DNA of 64,000 nucleotides from Comamonas_C sp026954015 (GTDB taxonomy: Bacteria > Pseudomonadota > Gammaproteobacteria > Burkholderiales > Burkholderiaceae_C): positions 62,001-126,000 of the forward strand of contig JAPSFS010000004.1 of assembly GCA_035063785.1 (NCBI GenBank), given 5' to 3'. Below the pieces are notes generated by a model. It did no database searches and was not told the DNA's origin. It was given only the letters and a program-made list of their open reading frames with translations. Positions within the stretch are counted from its first letter, which is position 1, and each line of letters starts with the position of its first letter. Shown here piece after piece: positions 1 to 8,223 of this stretch. A program made the position numbers and the translations under genes.

Positions 1-31
1 GACGCGGCGCGCGCGGGCTGATCGAAAGCCC

Positions 32-595
32 TCAGTGCACCAGCAGGCGCGATGAGCGCGGCACGTGCGCCATCAGAAAATCCATCTGGTCAGCCAGGAT
101 GCGGCGGTTGCGCAGGATGAAGTCTTCCCAGAGGCTGGGCACGTAGGGCGCGTACAGGAGCGGCATGTGCGCCTGCTCGGGCGTGCGCGAGGCCTTGCGG
201 TGGTTGCAGGCGCGGCAGGCCGTCACCACGTTCATCCAGTGGTTGGCGCCGTGGTGCGCCACCGGCACGATGTGCTCGCGCGTGAGGTCTTCCTCGGCAA
301 AGTGCCCGCCGCAGTAGGCGCAGATGTTGCGGTCGCGCTGGAACAGCTTGGCGTTGGTGAGGCTGGGCTGCAGGTCGAACGGGTTGATGCCGGGCACACC
401 GCGCGTGCCGATGATGCTGCTCACCGCGATCTGCGACTGCACGCCCGTGGCCGCGTTGTGCCCGCCGCGAAACAGCGCCACCTGCGCGCCCAGCTCCCAG
501 CGCACCTCGCCCGCGGCGTAGTGCGTCACCGCCTGCTCCAGCGTGATCCACGACTGGGGCAGCCCCTGTGCCGACAGCTTCAAGACCTTCACCAT
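32..595 (-). CDS. HNH endonuclease
   Basis: A 187-residue HNH-family nuclease, presumably cutting DNA in the cytoplasm; the substrate is unknown. The zinc/HNH region shows CAYC at about residues 92-95, REH at 106-108, then CRACNH at 127-132, the usual layout of a CxxC-stabilised HNH fold. The open frame extends to 664, but I chose the ATG at 595: a purine-rich AGGGGAAAGG precedes it and the family usually begins near MVKVLKLSAQG. A stand-alone housekeeping-like HNH protein of this kind is common in Burkholderiales and carries no sign of belonging to a phage or restriction cassette here. It is divergent from ribF, with a short AT-rich gap and one copy of the dispersed hairpin repeat between them. 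Confidence 0.85.
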   Translation of the reverse strand: MVKVLKLSAQGLPQSWITLEQAVTHYAAGEVRWELGAQVALFRGGHNAATGVQSQIAVSSIIGTRGVPGINPFDLQPSLTNAKLFQRDRNICAYCGGHFAEEDLTREHIVPVAHHGANHWMNVVTACRACNHRKASRTPEQAHMPLLYAPYVPSLWEDFILRNRRILADQMDFLMAHVPRSSRLLVH

Positions 596-639
596 GCCCC
601 CTTTCCCCTGCGATGCAGTCACGAGTGCCCAGTCGCCGC

Positions 640-692
640 GCAGTGCGCGGCGCGACCGGTGCACAATATACTCGGTTTGTAATGAAATACGG
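640..692. promoter_or_regulatory. Candidate divergent promoter region, HNH gene / ribF
   Basis: This AT-rich stretch in an otherwise GC-rich neighbourhood separates two divergent genes. On the minus strand TATATT is a plausible -10 box for the HNH gene. I see no convincing -35 on either strand, so the call is positional. Confidence 0.3.
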
Positions 693-735
693 CTTCAGCG
701 CTTGATGGGCAAGCGCAAAAAGCTATGAAAATAAA
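693..735 (+). repeat. Dispersed hairpin repeat, copy 1
   Basis: GCGCTTG and CAAGCGC form a stem around a short loop, followed by AGCTATGAAA. The copy ends about 10 bases before the ribF start codon and occupies the place where a Shine-Dalgarno would be; no good one is visible. Eight similar copies occur in this window. Confidence 0.85.
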
Positions 736-744
736 AGCGTTTCG

Positions 745-1782
745 ATGAACATTTTCCATGGTCTGCGCGCGCGCGGCGTGGCCGACGCCTGCGCGCTCAC
801 GATCGGCAACTTCGACGGCGTGCACCGGGGCCACCAGGCGATGCTGGCGCTGCTCGTCAACGAGGCGCGCAACCGCGGCGTGCCCAGTTGCGTGCTCACC
901 TTCGAGCCGCACCCGCGCGACTATTTCGCCGCGCTGCACCGCAAGCCCGACCTGGCGCCCGCGCGCATCGGCACGCTGCGCGACAAGCTCTCGGAGCTGG
1001 CGCACTGCGGCGTGCAGCAGACGGTGGTGGTGCGCTTCAACCAGCAGCTCGCGCGGCTGCCGGCGCAGGCGTTCATCGACGAGGTGGTGGTGCGGGCGCT
1101 GGGCGCGCGCTACGTGCTCGTGGGCGACGATTTCCGCTACGGCGCGCAGCGCAGCGGCGACTATGCGCAGCTCGACGCCGCCGGGCGCGCGCAAGGCTTC
1201 GACGTGGCGCGCATGATGAGCTACGAGGTGCACGGCGAGCGCGTGTCGAGCACCGCGGTGCGCCAGGCGCTGGCCGCGGGCGACATGCTCGCGACCGAGC
1301 GGCTGCTGGGCCGCCCCTACAGCATCAGCGGCCACGTGGTGCGCGGGCGCCAGCTCGGCCGGGCGCTGGGCGCGCGCAGCGCGGGCGCGGGGGATGGCTT
1401 TCGCACGCTGAACCTGCGCTTTGCGCACTGGAAACCCGCGGCCAGCGGCATCTTCGCGGTGCGCGTGCACGGCCTGCAGGAAGAGCCGCTGCCGGGCGTG
1501 GCCAACCTGGGCGTGCGCCCGTCGCTCGATGCACGCGACGTGAACGGCGGGCAGGTGCTGCTGGAGACGCATTGCCTTGCGTGGCCCGCGGCGCTCGGCC
1601 CCGAGGGGGGCTACGGTAAAATCGTGCGCGTGGAGCTGCTACACAAACTGCACGACGAACTCAAGTACGAAAGCCTCGCGGCGCTCGCCGCCGGCATCGC
1701 GCGCGATTGCGAGGACGCCCGCGCGTACTTCGCCACCACCTACGCCCAGACCCGTCGCCAGACCACGCGCGACCGAATTTGA
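745..1782 (+). CDS. ribF: Bifunctional riboflavin kinase / FAD synthetase
   Basis: RibF phosphorylates riboflavin to FMN and adenylylates FMN to FAD in the cytosol. The 345-residue product has the normal family length. The N-terminal nucleotidyltransferase domain (about 1-185) carries GNFDGVHRGH at 21-30 and TFEPHPRDYF; the C-terminal flavokinase domain (about 190-330) contains GRPYSISG, GVANLGVRP and the late VELLHKLHDELKY segment. The start at 745 gives the standard N-terminus but has no clear ribosome-binding site, because a hairpin repeat lies immediately upstream. The gene leads the conserved ribF-ileS-lspA series, a common order in proteobacteria. Confidence 0.96.
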   Translation: MNIFHGLRARGVADACALTIGNFDGVHRGHQAMLALLVNEARNRGVPSCVLTFEPHPRDYFAALHRKPDLAPARIGTLRDKLSELAHCGVQQTVVVRFNQQLARLPAQAFIDEVVVRALGARYVLVGDDFRYGAQRSGDYAQLDAAGRAQGFDVARMMSYEVHGERVSSTAVRQALAAGDMLATERLLGRPYSISGHVVRGRQLGRALGARSAGAGDGFRTLNLRFAHWKPAASGIFAVRVHGLQEEPLPGVANLGVRPSLDARDVNGGQVLLETHCLAWPAALGPEGGYGKIVRVELLHKLHDELKYESLAALAAGIARDCEDARAYFATTYAQTRRQTTRDRI

Positions 1783-1866
1783 CCGGGCCCGCCCCGCCGC
1801 CCCGTCGCACCGTTTTGGCCTTGCAGGCGCCAGTGCCTGAAATGCCGCTCGCATTGAAGGTTGTCC

Positions 1867-4722
1867 ATGTCCGATTCCCGATCCAAGCACGCGCCCGAGA
1901 GCGCCTACCGCGCCACGCTCAACATGCCCGATACGCCGTTTCCCATGCGCGGCGACCTGGCCAAACGCGAGCCCGGCTGGGTCAAGGCGTGGAACGAGGA
2001 GGGCCTGTACAAGAAGCTGCGCGACGCGCGCCACGGCGCGCCCAAGTTCATCCTGCACGACGGCCCGCCGTACGCCAACGGCCAGATCCACATCGGCCAC
2101 GCGGTCAACAAGATCCTCAAGGACATGATCGTCAAGGCGCGCCAGCTCGAAGGCTTTGACGCGCTCTACACCCCCGGCTGGGACTGCCACGGCCTGCCGA
2201 TCGAGAACGCGATCGAGAAAAAGCACGGGCGCAACCTGCCGCGCGACGAAATGCAGGCCAGGGGCCGCGCCTTCGCCACCGAGCAGATCGCGCAGCAGAT
2301 GCGCGACTTCCAGCGCCTGGGCGTGCTCGGCGAATGGGAGCACCCCTACAAGACCATGGACTACGCCAACGAGGCGGGTGAGCTGCGCGCGCTCAAGGTG
2401 GTGATGCAGCGTGGCTTCGTCTATCGCGGCCTCAAGCCCGTGTACTGGTGCTTCGACTGCGCCTCGTCGCTGGCCGAATTCGAGATCGAGTACCAGGACA
2501 AGCAGAGCCAGACGCTGGACGTGATGTTCCCCGCCGCCGACCCCGAGCGGTTGGCGGCGGCCTTCGGGCTGGCGAAACTGGACAAGCCCGCGTTCGCCGT
2601 GATCTGGACCACCACCGCGTGGACCATCCCCGCCAACCAGGCGCTCAACGTCAACCCGCAGCTCGAATACAGCCTGGTCGATACCGAGCGCGGCCTGCTG
2701 GTGCTCGCCAGCGCCCTCGTTGAAAAGTGCCTGGAGCGCTGGCAGCTCACGGGCAAGGTGATCGCCACCACGCTGGGCCAGAAGCTCGACCACATGCCCT
2801 TCCGGCATCCGCTCGCGCATGTGGACCAGGGGTTTGACCGGCTCTCGCCGGTTTACGTGGCCGACTACGCCACCGCCGAGGACGGCACCGGCATCGTGCA
2901 CAGCGCGCCCGCCTATGGGGTGGAAGACTTCAATTCCTGCGTCGCCAACGGCATGAAGATCGAGGACATCCTCAACCCCGTGCAGGGCAACGGCGTGTAC
3001 GCGCCCGACCTCGGCATGTTCGCGGGCCAGTTCATCTGGAAGGCCGTGCCCGTCATCATCGACGCGCTCAAGCTCGCCGGGCGCCTCATGGACACGCGCG
3101 CCATCACCCACAGCTACCCGCACTGCTGGCGCCACAAGAGCCCGGTGATCTACCGCGCCGCCGCGCAGTGGTTCGTGCGCATGGACGAAGGCGAGGGCGT
3201 GTTCACCGATCCGGCACAAAAACCGGCGCAAACGCTGCGCCAGATTGCGCTGGCAGCTATCGAAAACACCAGCTTCTACCCCGAAAATGGCAAGGCGCGT
3301 CTGCGCGACATGATCGCCAACCGCCCCGATTGGTGCATCTCGCGCCAGCGCTCCTGGGGCGTGCCGCTGCCGTTCTTTTTGCACCGGGACAGCGGCCAGC
3401 TGCACCCGCGCACGCTGCAGATCATCGACCGGGCCGTCGAAATCGTGGAAAAGGGCGGCATCGAGGCCTGGAGCCGCGTGACCGCCGAAGACATCCTCGG
3501 CAAGGAAGACGCGGCGCACTACACCAAGAGCACCGACATCCTGGAAGTCTGGTTCGACTCCGGCTCCACCTTCTGGCACGTGCTGCGCGGCACGCACCCG
3601 CATCTGCACCACGACCAGGGCCCCGAGGCCGACCTGTACCTGGAAGGGCACGACCAGCACCGCGGGTGGTTCCACTCCTCGCTGCTGCTCGCCAGCGCCA
3701 TCTACGGCCGCGCGCCCTACCGGGGCCTGCTCACGCACGGTTTCACGGTGGACGGCCAGGGCAAGAAGATGAGCAAGTCGCTGGGCAACACCGTCTCGCC
3801 GCAGGAGGTAAGCAGCCGCCTGGGCGCGGAGATCATCCGCCTGTGGTGCGCCGCGACCGACTATTCCGGGGATCTGGCCATCGACGACAAGATCCTTGCG
3901 CGCGTGGTCGACGGCTACCGCCGCATCCGCAACACGCTGCGCTTTCTGCTGGCCAACGTGAGCGATTTCGACCCGGAGGTGGATGCGGTGCCCGATGCCG
4001 AGCTGCTCGAGATCGACCGCTGGGCGCTGGCGCGCAGCGCGCAGTTGCAGCAGGAGATCCTCGCGCACTACACGGTGTATGAGTTCCACCCCGTCGTCGC
4101 CAGGCTGCAGCTCTTCTGCTCGGAAGACCTCGGGGGCTTCTACCTCGACGTGCTCAAGGACCGCCTCTACACCACGGGCACCAAAAGCCTCGCGCGGCGC
4201 AGCGCACAGACCGCGCTCTACCGCATCACGCATGCGCTGCTGCGCTGGATGGCGCCGTTCCTCTCGTTCACCGCCGAAGAGGCGTGGCAGGTGTTCGGCA
4301 CGTCCGCATCGATCTACCTGGAAACCTACCAGCCCATCGCACCCGTGGACGAGGCGCTGCTCGCCAAATGGCAGCGCCTGCTGGAGATCCGCGCGGCGGT
4401 GAACAAGGAGATCGAGCACCAGCGCGTCGCGGGCAGCGTGGGCTCGTCGCTGCAGGCGGTGGTGACGCTCGGCGCGCCGCCCGAAGACCACGCGCTGCTC
4501 GCCAGCCTGGGGGGCGACCTGAAGTTCGTGTTCATCGTCTCTGCCATGCATCTGGAAGCTGCCGGCGCGCTCCAGATCAGCGTTGCGGCCAGCAAAGACC
4601 CCAAATGTGAACGCTGCTGGCACTACCGCGACGACGTGGGCAGCGACGCCGCGCACCCCACGATCTGCGGGCGCTGCGTGAGCAACCTCTACGGCAGTGG
4701 CGAGTCGCGCGCCCATGCCTGA
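1867..4722 (+). CDS. ileS: Isoleucine-tRNA ligase
   Basis: This class I aminoacyl-tRNA synthetase charges tRNA-Ile in the cytosol and edits valine. The product is 951 residues. HIGH is visible at 75-78 (GQIHIGHAVNK), KMSKS at 634-638, and the C-terminal zinc site (CERCW near 914, then CGRC) is intact. A TTG at 1861 is also in frame; the ATG at 1867 giving MSDSRSKHAPE matches related proteins better. The stop overlaps the lspA start, so translation is probably coupled. Near residue 455 a stretch of the gene (about 3212-3262) resembles half of the dispersed repeat, but the protein there still fits the family. Confidence 0.97.
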   Translation: MSDSRSKHAPESAYRATLNMPDTPFPMRGDLAKREPGWVKAWNEEGLYKKLRDARHGAPKFILHDGPPYANGQIHIGHAVNKILKDMIVKARQLEGFDALYTPGWDCHGLPIENAIEKKHGRNLPRDEMQARGRAFATEQIAQQMRDFQRLGVLGEWEHPYKTMDYANEAGELRALKVVMQRGFVYRGLKPVYWCFDCASSLAEFEIEYQDKQSQTLDVMFPAADPERLAAAFGLAKLDKPAFAVIWTTTAWTIPANQALNVNPQLEYSLVDTERGLLVLASALVEKCLERWQLTGKVIATTLGQKLDHMPFRHPLAHVDQGFDRLSPVYVADYATAEDGTGIVHSAPAYGVEDFNSCVANGMKIEDILNPVQGNGVYAPDLGMFAGQFIWKAVPVIIDALKLAGRLMDTRAITHSYPHCWRHKSPVIYRAAAQWFVRMDEGEGVFTDPAQKPAQTLRQIALAAIENTSFYPENGKARLRDMIANRPDWCISRQRSWGVPLPFFLHRDSGQLHPRTLQIIDRAVEIVEKGGIEAWSRVTAEDILGKEDAAHYTKSTDILEVWFDSGSTFWHVLRGTHPHLHHDQGPEADLYLEGHDQHRGWFHSSLLLASAIYGRAPYRGLLTHGFTVDGQGKKMSKSLGNTVSPQEVSSRLGAEIIRLWCAATDYSGDLAIDDKILARVVDGYRRIRNTLRFLLANVSDFDPEVDAVPDAELLEIDRWALARSAQLQQEILAHYTVYEFHPVVARLQLFCSEDLGGFYLDVLKDRLYTTGTKSLARRSAQTALYRITHALLRWMAPFLSFTAEEAWQVFGTSASIYLETYQPIAPVDEALLAKWQRLLEIRAAVNKEIEHQRVAGSVGSSLQAVVTLGAPPEDHALLASLGGDLKFVFIVSAMHLEAAGALQISVAASKDPKCERCWHYRDDVGSDAAHPTICGRCVSNLYGSGESRAHA

Positions 4723-5236
4723 CGGCGCCCGCGCCACGCCCGGCCGTGCCGCCTGGCCGTGGCTCGCCTGGGCGCTCGTGGTGTTCGTGCTCGACCAGCT
4801 CACCAAGGCGCTGATCCTGCGGCACTACCAGCTTGGGGACGCCACGCCCGTCACGGGCTTCTTCAACATCGTGCGCGCGCACAACAGCGGCGCCGCGTTT
4901 TCCTTCCTCGCGGCAGCGGGCGGCTGGCAGCGCTGGCTGTTCGTCGCGATCGGCGTGGTCGTGGGCGCGTTCATCCTCCGGCAGCTCTGGCGCCATCCGG
5001 GGCGCAAGCTCTACGCCTTTGCGCTGGCCAGCATCCTGGGGGGCGCCGTCGGCAACGTGGTCGACCGCCTGCAGCATGGTTACGTGGTGGACTTCCTCGA
5101 CTTTCACTGGGCCTGGCTCGCCAGCCTGTTCTACGCGGGGCATTTTCCTGCGTTCAACCTGGCCGATGCGGCGATCACGCTGGGCGCTGCGTGCCTGATC
5201 CTGCAAGAGCTGCTGCAGGGGCGGCGGCAGGACTGA
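4715..5236 (+). CDS. lspA: Lipoprotein signal peptidase II
   Basis: LspA is the inner-membrane aspartyl protease that cleaves prolipoprotein signal peptides before the lipid-modified cysteine. The product is 173 residues with four hydrophobic segments. The catalytic aspartates lie in NVVDRLQHGYVVDFLDF and FNLADAAI. The ATG at 4715 overlaps the ileS stop by 8 bases, which favours coupled translation; an in-frame GTG at 4697 would add six residues. The last 62 bases overlap the end of the convergent TsaD-like gene. Confidence 0.95.
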   Translation: MPDGARATPGRAAWPWLAWALVVFVLDQLTKALILRHYQLGDATPVTGFFNIVRAHNSGAAFSFLAAAGGWQRWLFVAIGVVVGAFILRQLWRHPGRKLYAFALASILGGAVGNVVDRLQHGYVVDFLDFHWAWLASLFYAGHFPAFNLADAAITLGAACLILQELLQGRRQD

Positions 5237-6119
5237 CCGGGGCCGCGCCGGCGCACGTTGCGTGCCTGAGCAATGCGGCCAGCGCCACGCGCGCGCTGCG
5301 GTGGCGTGCGAGCGCGGTGACCGGGTAGACGGTGCCCACGGTAGCCAGGCGCTCGCGCAGCGCGGTGTTACACGCCACCCCGCCGCCGAGCGCAAGCTGA
5401 GAAATTCCTGTGCGCTGCAGCGTCCGCGCGGTCTGCGCAGCAAGCTGGGCTATCACCGCCTCCTGCACGCTGGCCGCGAGATCCGCGCGCGGCTGCTCGC
5501 AGGGGCTGCCTTCCAGCTCCCGCGCCCGCTGCAGTGCCGCAGCCTGCAGCGCCGCGAACGAGAAATCGAGCGTGTCGGTGCCCGCCGCAGTAGGCAGCAG
5601 ATCACAGGCTTTCGGGTTGCCAAAGTCCGCCAGCCGCGCGATCGTGGGGCCGCCGGGCAGGTCCATGCCGAGCTGGCACGCGAGCGCGTCGAACACCGCG
5701 CCTGCGCTGATGTCCAGGGCCTGGCCAAGCACAGCGTATTCGCAGGGTGTCCGCACGCGCACCAGCGCCGTGTGCCTGGCCGAGGCGACGAGCGCGACAT
5801 AGGGGGCGTTGAGGCCGATATGCTCGGCCAGCGGTGCCAGCAGGTAGGCTTCCAGCGGGTTGATGTGCACCACGGGCGTGCCGGCGGCCAGCGCCGTGAG
5901 CGCCGGGCTCATGCTGGAGCAGCCGGTGCCGATCACCGATGCGGCGAGCAGTGGCGCGCCGTCCTCGCCTTGCAATGCGGCGAGCGCCTCGGGGCGCGCG
6001 CACTGGCCTTGCGCAAGCAGCCGCAGCGCGCCGTCGCCGCCGCGGGCGATCAGCGTGTAGCCGATGCGCCCGCCGCGCGCGGCGATGCCCAGTGCCGTCA
6101 TGCGTTGCTGCTGCGCCAT
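5175..6119 (-). CDS. Degenerate TsaD/Kae1-like ATPase-fold paralogue
   Basis: The 314-residue product has the overall path of TsaD (the tRNA t6A-modification subunit): an N-terminal TALGI where TsaD has the first ASKHA-fold strand, LGQALDISAGAVFDALA, PGGPTIARLADFGNP, DFSFAALQAA and ALGGGVACNTALRERL. The metal-binding segment that in TsaD reads like VHHxEGH is here VVHINPLEAY, so the key histidines are gone. I therefore think it is not the housekeeping t6A enzyme but a divergent paralogue, possibly a pseudoenzyme or partner protein. The C-terminus after about residue 290 is alanine/proline-rich and is encoded over the end of lspA. A second Met (position 6101) is an alternative start. Function unknown. 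Confidence 0.75.
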   Translation of the reverse strand: MAQQQRMTALGIAARGGRIGYTLIARGGDGALRLLAQGQCARPEALAALQGEDGAPLLAASVIGTGCSSMSPALTALAAGTPVVHINPLEAYLLAPLAEHIGLNAPYVALVASARHTALVRVRTPCEYAVLGQALDISAGAVFDALACQLGMDLPGGPTIARLADFGNPKACDLLPTAAGTDTLDFSFAALQAAALQRARELEGSPCEQPRADLAASVQEAVIAQLAAQTARTLQRTGISQLALGGGVACNTALRERLATVGTVYPVTALARHRSARVALAALLRHATCAGAAPVSPAAAPAAALAGSGTQRPA

Positions 6120-6216
6120 GGTGCTGCGAGTTTAGGGCGCCGGGCGGTCGCGGCGTGGGTATGCTGCAAGCCTGCATGTGCGCAGTGCGGGTTTAGGGCA
6201 AAAATACGTAGGAGAC

Positions 6217-7881
6217 ATGAAACATCTGCTGAATCTGCTGGCCGCCGTGGCGCTGCTGATCTGGGGCATGCACCTGGTGCGCACGGGGGTGCTGCGCGTG
6301 TTTGGCGCCAACCTGCGCAGCTGGCTGGCGCGCAGCCTGGGCAACCGCTTCACCGCGGCGCTGTCGGGCATAGGCGTCACGGCGCTGGTGCAGTCAAGCA
6401 CGGCGACGGCCCTGATGACCGCGTCGTTCGTCGGGCAGGGGCTGATCTCGCTGCCCGCGGCGCTGGCGGTGATGCGCGGCGCGGATATCGGCACGGCGCT
6501 CATGGCGGTGCTGTTCTCGCTCGACCTGTCGTGGCTTTCGCCGATGTTCATCTTCGTGGGCGTGGTGCTGTTCATCACGCGCCAGGCGAGCACCGCCGGG
6601 AGGGTGGGGCGCATCTTCATCGGCCTGGGCCTGATGCTGCTGGCGCTGGAGCGCATCGTGCAGGCGAGCGACCCGATGCTCGCCTCTCCGGCCACGCCGA
6701 TCGTGCTGGGCGCGATGGGCAACGACCTGCTGGCCGAGATCTTCATCGGCGCGGTGCTGGCCGTGGTTTCGTATTCCAGCCTGGCCGTGGTGCTCCTGAT
6801 CGCGGCGATGGCGGCGTCGCAGGTGGTGCCGGTGCAGATGGCGCTGGGGCTGGTGCTCGGCGCCAATCTGGGCAACGGCCTGGCGGCGGTGCTCACGATG
6901 GCGGGCTCGGCCGCCGAGGTGCGGCAGGTGATGGTGGGCAACCTCACCTTCAAGGTACTGGGCGTGGCGCTGATGGCGCCCTTCGTCGGCGTGTGGCTGC
7001 GCTTCGTGCAGCCGCACATGCCGGGTGTGGCGCACGGGGTGGTGCTGTTCCATCTGGCGTACAACGTGATCATCAGCATCGGTTTCATCGGCCTCACGCA
7101 GTGGGTGGCGCGGTGGGTCGCGCGTTTTCTGCCCACGAAACCGCGGGAGCAGGGCTACCGCCCGCGCCACCTCGATCCGTCGGCACTCTCCACGCCGTCG
7201 CTTGCGATGACGCTGGCGGTGCGCGAGGCGCTGTACCAGGCCGATGTGGTGGAAAACATGCTCGTCGGCGTGATGGACGTGATCCGCCGCAACGACGAGG
7301 CGCTGGCCGACAGGCTGCGCAAGATGGACGACGAAGTCGACCAGCTCTACGCGGCGATCAAGTACTACCTCACCAAGATTCCGCGCGATGACCTGGGCGA
7401 GAAAGAAAGCCGCCGCTGGGCCGACATCATCAGCTTCACGATCAACATGGAGCAGATCGGCGACATCGTCGAGCGCATCGTGCAGGACGTGCAGGAGAAG
7501 AAGATCGCCAAGGGGGTTGAATTCTCCGAGGCCGGCATGGTGGAAATCTCCGATCTGCACCAGCGCCTGGTGAACAACCTGCGCCTGAGCATGGGGGTGT
7601 TCCTCGACGGCACGGTGCGCGACGCGCAGCGCCTGCTGGAGGAAAAGGGACACTTCCGGGCGCTGGAGCGCACCTACGCGGCCAACCACCTCGCGCGCCT
7701 GACCGAGCGCACCACGCAGAGCATGGAGACGAGTTCGCTGCACATCGACCTGCTCAGCGACCTGCGCCGCATCAATTCGCTCATCAGCGCCACCGCGTAC
7801 CCCATCCTGGAGCAGGCGGGGGCGCTGCCGAGCGCGAGCGAACGCGCCCACGGGCATGAAGGTGGCCTGCCGCGAGGCTGA
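6217..7881 (+). CDS. Na+/phosphate cotransporter family protein with PhoU domain
   Basis: A 554-residue inner-membrane protein of the NptA/PNaS family. Two repeated membrane halves are visible, with the signature QSSTATALMTA in the first and SYSSLAVVLLIAAMA in the second. From about residue 330 a soluble helical PhoU-like domain follows (VVENMLVGVMDVIRR onwards), as in the YjbB group linked to phosphate export or homeostasis. The start at 6217 is preceded by TAGGAG at good spacing; an upstream GTG at 6178 lacks this. Substrate and direction cannot be read from the sequence. It appears monocistronic. Confidence 0.88.
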   Translation: MKHLLNLLAAVALLIWGMHLVRTGVLRVFGANLRSWLARSLGNRFTAALSGIGVTALVQSSTATALMTASFVGQGLISLPAALAVMRGADIGTALMAVLFSLDLSWLSPMFIFVGVVLFITRQASTAGRVGRIFIGLGLMLLALERIVQASDPMLASPATPIVLGAMGNDLLAEIFIGAVLAVVSYSSLAVVLLIAAMAASQVVPVQMALGLVLGANLGNGLAAVLTMAGSAAEVRQVMVGNLTFKVLGVALMAPFVGVWLRFVQPHMPGVAHGVVLFHLAYNVIISIGFIGLTQWVARWVARFLPTKPREQGYRPRHLDPSALSTPSLAMTLAVREALYQADVVENMLVGVMDVIRRNDEALADRLRKMDDEVDQLYAAIKYYLTKIPRDDLGEKESRRWADIISFTINMEQIGDIVERIVQDVQEKKIAKGVEFSEAGMVEISDLHQRLVNNLRLSMGVFLDGTVRDAQRLLEEKGHFRALERTYAANHLARLTERTTQSMETSSLHIDLLSDLRRINSLISATAYPILEQAGALPSASERAHGHEGGLPRG

Positions 7882-7918
7882 TCGCGGCTTGCTTTCAGGG
7901 CGTCCGCAGCGCGCTGTT

Positions 7919-7932
7919 TGCCCATATGGGCA
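7919..7932. other. 14-bp perfect palindrome downstream of the Na/Pi gene
   Basis: TGCCCATATGGGCA is self-complementary. It lies between the transporter stop and the nrdA control region. It could be part of a weak terminator or an operator; there is no T-tract. Confidence 0.35.
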
Positions 7933-7977
7933 GGCGTGGTTTCATGCCACTGCGGCGCGGATGTTTTTTCGCGCACG

Positions 7978-8025
7978 GCACTACAGGTTGTGTATGATGT
8001 GCCCGTGACCTACTATCCCTAGTGC
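7978..8025 (+). promoter_or_regulatory. Pair of candidate NrdR boxes and -10 element upstream of nrdA
   Basis: Two 16-bp sites, GCACTACAGGTTGTGT at 7978-7993 and CTACTATCCCTAGTGC at 8010-8025, match the known NrdR box (ACACTATATATAGTGT-like) at about 12 and 10 positions. Their starts are 32 bp apart, about three helical turns, the usual spacing for cooperative NrdR binding. A TATGAT at 7993-7998 is a plausible -10 box between the sites. NrdR represses ribonucleotide reductase genes when dATP is high; the gene context fits. Confidence 0.7.
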
Positions 8026-8223
8026 ATCACGCCGCCGATCGCCGCACACGAAATTACGCCTGCACACCCCTGACAGCACGGCTGATCCGCAGTATGACTG
8101 CGGCTTGCGGCGTGCCTTGAGCGTGCAGGCGACGGTTTCGTGACCGGAGCCATCGGTCGGCCACCGCACCGGTGTCACACCGAACAACCCCGCAGACAAC
8201 GTACTCCAGGAGACCACGCCGCC

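Noticed and set aside
651..744. FMN riboswitch upstream of ribF
   Set aside because: The gap is under 100 bases and is mostly the dispersed hairpin repeat; no RFN element is present.
1639..4806. A minus-strand open frame of 1055 codons opposite ileS
   Set aside because: Antisense shadow of ileS with biased composition and no motif.
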